From: JACDAN01 sp035776735
GTDB lineage: Bacteria; Actinomycetota; Thermoleophilia; Gaiellales; Gaiellaceae
DNA length: 7,810 nucleotides
Direction: 5' to 3'
Assembly (NCBI GenBank): GCA_035776735.1
Contig: DASSSO010000108.1
Location: 1-7,810, forward strand
Translations under genes and position numbers: made by a program
Notes under the pieces: generated by a model
The model's input: the letters and a program-made list of their open reading frames with translations, nothing else
Told to the model about the DNA's origin: nothing
The model's database searches: none
Part shown: in pieces, positions 5,991-7,810 of the stretch
Layout: each line of letters begins with the position of its first letter
Position numbering within the stretch: position 1 is the stretch's first letter

Positions 5991-6842
5991 ATGGCCCAGG
6001 AAGAGCGCGCCCCCGCGATGACGTCGCTCCCGCGCGTGGAGGACCTCCCCGTCGCGCCGCAGGGATACGACCCGGATCGCGTCCGAGAGGCGTTCGACGC
6101 GTTCCGGCGCCACGCCGTCCAGCTCCAGGCGCAGCTTCGCGTGCTGCAGGCGGCCGGCCAGACGGCGAACGTCGAGCCGACCGGGCACGCCGTCCGTATG
6201 GACGCGCTGCACCTGATCCGCGAGGCGGCCGAGTTCGCCGACGTCCTCGAGCGGGACGCACAGCGTGCGTCCGCGGCCCAGCTCGGCAAGACCGAGCAGG
6301 AGGTGAGGCGCCGCCAGTCGGAGCTCACCCGGCGGGAGACGGAGATCGAGCGCTACCGGCAGGAGAGCGAGCGCCAGCGCGCGGAGATCGTGAATGCGGC
6401 GCGGAACGAGGCCCGCCAACTGCTCGGGGACACGAACCGCCAGGCGACGCAGGAGCTCCGCGAGGCGGAGGCGCGCGGCGCCAAGCTCCTCGAGCAGTCC
6501 CGCCACCAGGCCACTGAGCTCACGAACTCGGCCCGGGCGGAGGTGGAGCAGACCCTCGAGTGGGCGCGGGCGCAGGCGCACGCCATCATGGTTCGCGCGC
6601 AGCAGGGCGCCGAGCAGCTCCTCTCGGCGGCGGGGCTCGGAGACGACGCGGTCTCCGGCGTGTCCGAGGCGATCGTCCGGGCGGCGCAGCAGGAAACCGA
6701 GGCCGCCGCACCGGCAGACCTTCCCCGGCCGCCTGCTCCCGTCGCGGCCACGCCGGAGCCGGAGGCGGAAGAGCCTCGGCCCGAGGCGCCCCCCGAGCCG
6801 ACCCAGCAGGACGACACCGAAGACAGCCCCGAGCGCCAGTAG
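5991..6842 (+). CDS. DivIVA-like coiled-coil protein with hendecad repeats and acidic Pro-rich tail
   Basis: This 283-residue cytoplasmic protein is probably a scaffold of the DivIVA type, whose members sit at cell poles or septa and organise envelope growth; that role is inferred. Residues 25-50 (GYDPDRVREAFDAF onward) resemble the GYDxdeVDxFLD stretch of the DivIVA N-terminal domain, but the usual leading LTPxDI motif is not evident. Helical, charged sequence runs from about 68 to 212. Residues 136-212 make seven consecutive 11-residue units of pattern xAxxxAxxxLx (for example EAEARGAKLLE, SARAEVEQTLE, RAQQGAEQLLS), and 125-135 may be an eighth. This predicts a long, straight or right-handed coiled coil. 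The tail from about 237 is acidic and Pro-rich (PEPEAEEPRPEAPPEP) and likely disordered. No membrane segment is seen. It heads a unit with two membrane-hairpin genes 12 and 3 bases apart, suggesting a joint envelope role. Confidence 0.85.
   Translation: MAQEERAPAMTSLPRVEDLPVAPQGYDPDRVREAFDAFRRHAVQLQAQLRVLQAAGQTANVEPTGHAVRMDALHLIREAAEFADVLERDAQRASAAQLGKTEQEVRRRQSELTRRETEIERYRQESERQRAEIVNAARNEARQLLGDTNRQATQELREAEARGAKLLEQSRHQATELTNSARAEVEQTLEWARAQAHAIMVRAQQGAEQLLSAAGLGDDAVSGVSEAIVRAAQQETEAAAPADLPRPPAPVAATPEPEAEEPRPEAPPEPTQQDDTEDSPERQ
6396..6626 (+). repeat. Seven in-frame 33-base (11-residue) degenerate repeats in the DivIVA-like gene
   Basis: The seven units encode residues 136-212 without insertions or gaps. 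The conserved positions are the second residue (usually Ala), the sixth (usually Ala) and the tenth (mostly Leu). The repetition is evident at protein level; the DNA units have diverged, so this is an old repeat under structural selection and not a recent tandem expansion. Confidence 0.75.
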
Positions 6843-6854
6843 CCTTTCTGCACT

Positions 6855-7154
6855 GTGCGGGGAGGATTTGGGCCGCGGTTCGCGCTCGAAGCCGTCTTTC
6901 TGATCGTGGTTGCGATCGGGGCCGGCGTCGCCGAACTCAGCGCGACGGCGATCGTGGCCGTCATGGCGGGCGCCTGGCTGCTCGTCTGCCTGTTCGAGCT
7001 GGCCGTGTGGGCGGAGGGGCCGCGATTCCCGGCGTTCGGCCGCGACCGGGCCGTCGTCGTGGAGGAGCCGGAGCCGGCGGGGGCGCCGGACGAGGTGACC
7101 GATCCCAAGTCCGTCGCCGCGGTGGACGCGCCCCGCGAGGCCGAGGGCGCCTAG
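6855..7154 (+). CDS. Small membrane-hairpin protein with acidic tail, unknown function (paralogue 1)
   Basis: This is a 99-residue protein of no family I recognise. Two hydrophobic segments are clear: about 10-27 (ALEAVFLIVVAIGAGVAE) and 31-52 (TAIVAVMAGAWLLVCLFELA). A hydrophilic, acidic tail rich in Glu, Pro and Ala follows (VVVEEPEPAGAPDE, 67-80). The basic N-terminus suggests that both ends face the cytoplasm. It is homologous to the next gene: the block starting RFALEAVFL aligns without gaps to RFAIETAFL there, with about 19 identities in 41 positions by eye. The GTG at 6855 lies 12 bases after the DivIVA-like stop. It is kept as start because the shared block begins at residue 8 and no in-frame start follows before it. 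No good Shine-Dalgarno is visible, so coupling to the upstream gene is likely. Confidence 0.78.
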   Translation: MRGGFGPRFALEAVFLIVVAIGAGVAELSATAIVAVMAGAWLLVCLFELAVWAEGPRFPAFGRDRAVVVEEPEPAGAPDEVTDPKSVAAVDAPREAEGA

Positions 7155-7157
7155 GCG

Positions 7158-7766
7158 GTGCGTCGGATGCCGTCCGCGGCCGTCCGCTTCGCGATCGAGA
7201 CGGCGTTCCTGGTCCTCGTCGCGCTCGGCGCCGTCCTGGCCGAGCTCGAGCCGATCGTGATCGTCGCGCTCGTGGCGGTCTCCACGGTGCTCTTGGCCGT
7301 CGTCGAGCGTTCGTATCGCCGGGAGGCGGCGGCGTCGGACGAAGCCGCCGAGCCTGGGCCCCACGAGGTCAAGACCCCGAAGGACGCCGTCCGGGAGGAG
7401 CCCGAACCGGTCGCGGAGCCCAAGCCCACGGTGGGCGAGCGAAGCGCGCGCGCGATCCTCGCGACGGGCCCGCCGCCCGTCGTGGAGCCCTCGCCGCCCG
7501 AGGCGGAGCACGTGGACGAGCCGGAGCCCGAGCGGGTCGCCGAGCGCCCGTCGCAGGAGTGGAACATCTGGGAGCTCGAGCGGCTCGTACGAGACCATCC
7601 GGACGACCGGCGCCGGGAGGAGTGGTCCGCGCTCGTCCTCTCGCTGCGCGAGTTCGCCGCTGCGGACGGCATGCTCCCGGCCGAGTTCGACGAGCTCGTG
7701 TGGGAGACGTTCGGCGCGACGCTCGTCAGCGACGCAGTCACGACAGAGACCGCCGCGGCGCCGTGA
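7158..7766 (+). CDS. Membrane-hairpin protein with Pro/Glu linker and conserved-looking C-terminal domain, unknown function (paralogue 2)
   Basis: This is a 202-residue protein of unknown function. Its N-terminal hairpin (about 11-29 and 32-49) is the paralogue of the preceding gene's. A long Pro/Glu-rich, probably disordered linker runs from about 55 to 132 (EEPEPVAEPKP and similar). A compact helical segment at 134-190 begins with QEWNIWELERLV and continues with EEWSALVLSLREFAAADG and LPAEFDELVWETFG. It is rich in Trp, Leu and Glu and looks like a small folded domain, probably cytoplasmic, that the shorter paralogue lacks. The GTG at 7158 lies 3 bases after the preceding stop; an in-frame ATG at 7167 is a reasonable alternative that removes three residues. 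The stop overlaps the next start (GTGA). I infer a membrane-anchored partner in the DivIVA-like gene's unit; no enzymatic motif is visible. Confidence 0.82.
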   Translation: MRRMPSAAVRFAIETAFLVLVALGAVLAELEPIVIVALVAVSTVLLAVVERSYRREAAASDEAAEPGPHEVKTPKDAVREEPEPVAEPKPTVGERSARAILATGPPPVVEPSPPEAEHVDEPEPERVAERPSQEWNIWELERLVRDHPDDRRREEWSALVLSLREFAAADGMLPAEFDELVWETFGATLVSDAVTTETAAAP

Positions 7767-7810
7767 GCCCCGCGTTCGCCCAGCGTGCCGTCCTCCTCGC
7801 CGCCGTGACC
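7763..7810 (+). CDS. Start of a further gene, truncated by the window end
   Basis: The GTG at 7763 overlaps the preceding TGA in the same GTGA arrangement used elsewhere in this window. The frame stays open to the window end for 16 codons and reads VSPAFAQRAVLLAAVT, mildly hydrophobic, which could be the start of a membrane or exported protein. It is too short to identify. The overlap pattern is the main support. Confidence 0.5.
   Translation, partial: MSPAFAQRAVLLAAVT

Noticed and set aside
4051..6261. Long minus-strand open frame of 736 codons over aspS
   Set aside because: It lies antisense to a complete aspS with all its motifs; its own translation is low-complexity Arg/Leu/Glu/Pro sequence.
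6840..6857. Leaderless promoter TAGCCT before the GTG at 6855
   Set aside because: The spacing to GTG is 9 bases, longer than the 6-7 seen at the other candidates, and the gene sits 12 bases behind its neighbour, so read-through is simpler.
5913..7598. Long minus-strand open frame of 561 codons over the DivIVA-like operon
   Set aside because: The plus-strand frames show a ribosome-binding site, 11-residue periodicity and paralogous hydrophobic hairpins; the minus frame shows only compositional Arg/Leu/Gly/Asp runs.

Overview
The window is a compact, very GC-rich stretch of bacterial chromosome. Nearly every base is coding, many starts are GTG or TTG, and several genes are joined by 4-base stop/start overlaps. 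GC richness, a DivIVA-like coiled-coil protein next to translation genes, a glyoxalase-II-like gene beside hisS (a pairing also known from Mycobacterium), and -10-like hexamers placed 6-7 bases before start codons all suggest a high-GC actinobacterium. A deep-branching Thermoleophilia/Gaiellales-type lineage is my guess from protein flavour only.

Layout. (1) 1-1582, plus strand: the end of urocanate hydratase (hutU), then imidazolonepropionase (hutI), consecutive steps of histidine breakdown. (2) 1592-1978, plus: a small basic protein with two predicted membrane segments. (3) 1975-2316, minus: a small cupin protein, convergent with the previous gene. The two stop codons share one CTAG, and an 11-bp perfect inverted repeat spans the junction. 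(4) 2373-5916, plus: a metallo-beta-lactamase-fold hydrolase, hisS and aspS, each joined by a 4-base overlap. This unit is divergent from the cupin gene across a 56-base gap. (5) 5991-7810, plus: a DivIVA-like protein with a long 11-residue-period coiled coil, two tandem paralogous membrane-hairpin proteins with acidic Pro/Glu-rich tails, and the first 16 codons of another gene.

How the genes fit together. The left part is histidine catabolism. The centre is a translation block that supplies His-tRNA and Asp-tRNA; the AspRS carries the RRDHGG signature associated with non-discriminating enzymes, which would also charge tRNA-Asn. The right part looks like an envelope or cell-pole module of unknown function and is the least explained region.

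There is no gene-free stretch above 300 bases; the longest gaps are 74 bases (5917-5990) and 56 bases (2317-2372). I see no tRNA, rRNA, CRISPR array, insertion sequence or phage gene.
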